Position numbers and translations under genes: made by a program
Shown here: piece by piece, positions 62,966 to 64,000 of the stretch
Position numbering within the stretch: the stretch's first letter is position 1
Layout of the letters: every line of letters starts with the position of its first letter
Notes under the pieces: generated by a model
Databases searched by the model: none
What the model saw: only the letters and a program-made list of their open reading frames with translations
Told to the model about the DNA's origin: nothing
From: Macrostomum hystrix
Taxonomy: Eukaryota > Platyhelminthes > Macrostomidae
Assembly (NCBI GenBank): GCA_950097015.1
Contig: CATNEN010000001.1
Location: 651,501 to 715,500, forward strand
Reading direction: 5' to 3'
Length of the DNA stretch: 64,000 nt

Positions 62966-64000
62966 TTAGTCAATTATTCCCTCTAACCAAATCAATCCAT
63001 CAAACTGTCAATCATTCAAATATCAATCTAAGGATTTTCTCATTCTCGACGATTCGAACAAAACAATCTGCGGCATTATAAATCACTACTGATGCTGTGA
63101 TGCTCACGCGGAGGGCAGGTAATATTCATAATTGAAGAATTTAGATGTCGCCTATATTACCATGCGTTTCAATTCAATCACCAAATTTGGTCGCGCATTG
63201 TCCCAGAGTAGATGGCCTAGTGTTCTTCTAACACCCGGTTACACACACAATAAGTCCCTCAACCCGTCTTACCTTCCTTCCTTCCTTGCTTCCACTTTAT
63301 TCTTTCCTTTTTAATTCACGCTCGACTTGGTCCCTTACCTAGTAGTACATTGTCGATCTAACTACTTCTTCAATTTACAATCTGGCCTTCAATTCTTTTT
63401 CTAATCTTATGAAATCTTTTAATTCCCAAACACTGCTTGCCGCTTTAAATCTAGAGTTGATAAAAAGGCCTCTTGGCAGGGTAAGAGAGTAGAGAATATC
63501 TTGTAAATTCAATAAGCAACTAAGTTTGCTCACATTGAATGCTTAAATTGCTTAGCTAAGTAGCAACGGCAGCAGCAGCACAAGAAGAAAGAAAGACAGA
63601 ATAAAGAAAAAATGCAGAAGTGCTACTAGGAGCCTTTCCTACAGAAGCCTTCATGCAGTTCAACATAAAGACGGAGATACAGGAGAGCTGTTGGGTGGGT
63701 GGGTGCCAGGGTAGGCCCGCACTCACCCACCGCTTCAAGCAGCCTAGAATAGGGATTGGGTAAGATTGAAATAGGCGAGACAAGATGACTGCGTTTGGAA
63801 ACAAGAAAGAATCCATATTATAAGCTCTTCATGGTAGCGCTGAACGCACCAAGGCCTGGAAGAGGCGGGATCTACCCCCTCCCAACCTCCCCCGCCCAAA
63901 CTCCTGGTGAGCAATGGGGCTCATGAAAAATTCATCCGATTCCAACCCGGAGTAGCCGTCATGTGTTCAAAACATTTTCACTGTTTCTCACTCACGCGCA
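62966..64000. other. Right edge of the window, no gene recognised
   Basis: Contains a short CTTCCTTCCTTCC tract near 63275 and a C-rich stretch near 63870-63900. No frame with a known domain. Upstream RasGRP exons or its promoter could lie here or beyond. Confidence 0.35.

Overview
The window is nuclear DNA of an invertebrate animal. It holds spliced metazoan genes with GT-AG introns and the standard code, two tRNA-derived SINE families, mariner copies and very many intronic minisatellites. A lophotrochozoan such as a free-living flatworm is plausible, but that is an inference from gene style and cannot be proved here.

Layout. (1) About 0.5-6.0 kb, minus strand: a tandem cluster of secreted proteins with a PAN/apple-like segment and an ALK/LTK-type glycine-rich domain. 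The middle copy (1605-4195) has a phase-consistent three-exon model with a signal peptide. The copies on either side carry frameshifts or lack exons. (2) 7500-22881: a complete 15.4-kb Polinton/Maverick (adintovirus-like) element with about 970-bp terminal inverted repeats and a perfect 6-bp target duplication (TTACAT). It encodes integrase, protein-primed PolB, adenain-like protease, A32/FtsK-type packaging ATPase, major and minor capsid proteins, a PLA2-like protein, a pX-like protein and several structural or accessory candidates, all apparently uninterrupted. Its repeats have grown to include whole genes, and the left one carries a deleted minor-capsid remnant. (3) 23011-25781: a non-autonomous DNA transposon with 411-bp inverted repeats and an 8-bp target duplication. 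(4) 27001-42327, plus strand: a CEP170-family centrosomal/microtubule gene (9 exons, 1217 codons) with an N-terminal FHA domain and the conserved YGQP-WWG motif. (5) 45488-61738, minus strand: a RasGRP-family Ras/Rap exchange factor (at least 15 exons, about 870 codons) with REM, CDC25, two EF-hands, C1 and a C-terminal coiled coil. An intact mariner (55356-56715) lies in one intron. (6) 61981-62247: a possible terminal exon of a plus-strand gene, then simple repeats to the window end.

The two large host genes converge, with their stop codons about 3.2 kb apart. Their introns are filled by minisatellite arrays. Some arrays in different introns share a short core, which suggests that motifs spread locally. 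A palindromic mariner derivative and SINE copies sit in the CEP170 introns; further SINEs and an unclassified repeat pair lie in RasGRP introns and between the genes.

Within the Polinton, integrase, PolB and the terminal repeats serve integration and replication. ATPase, protease and the capsid proteins make up a virion module. The short, almost pure A/T gaps before each start codon look like the element's own promoters.
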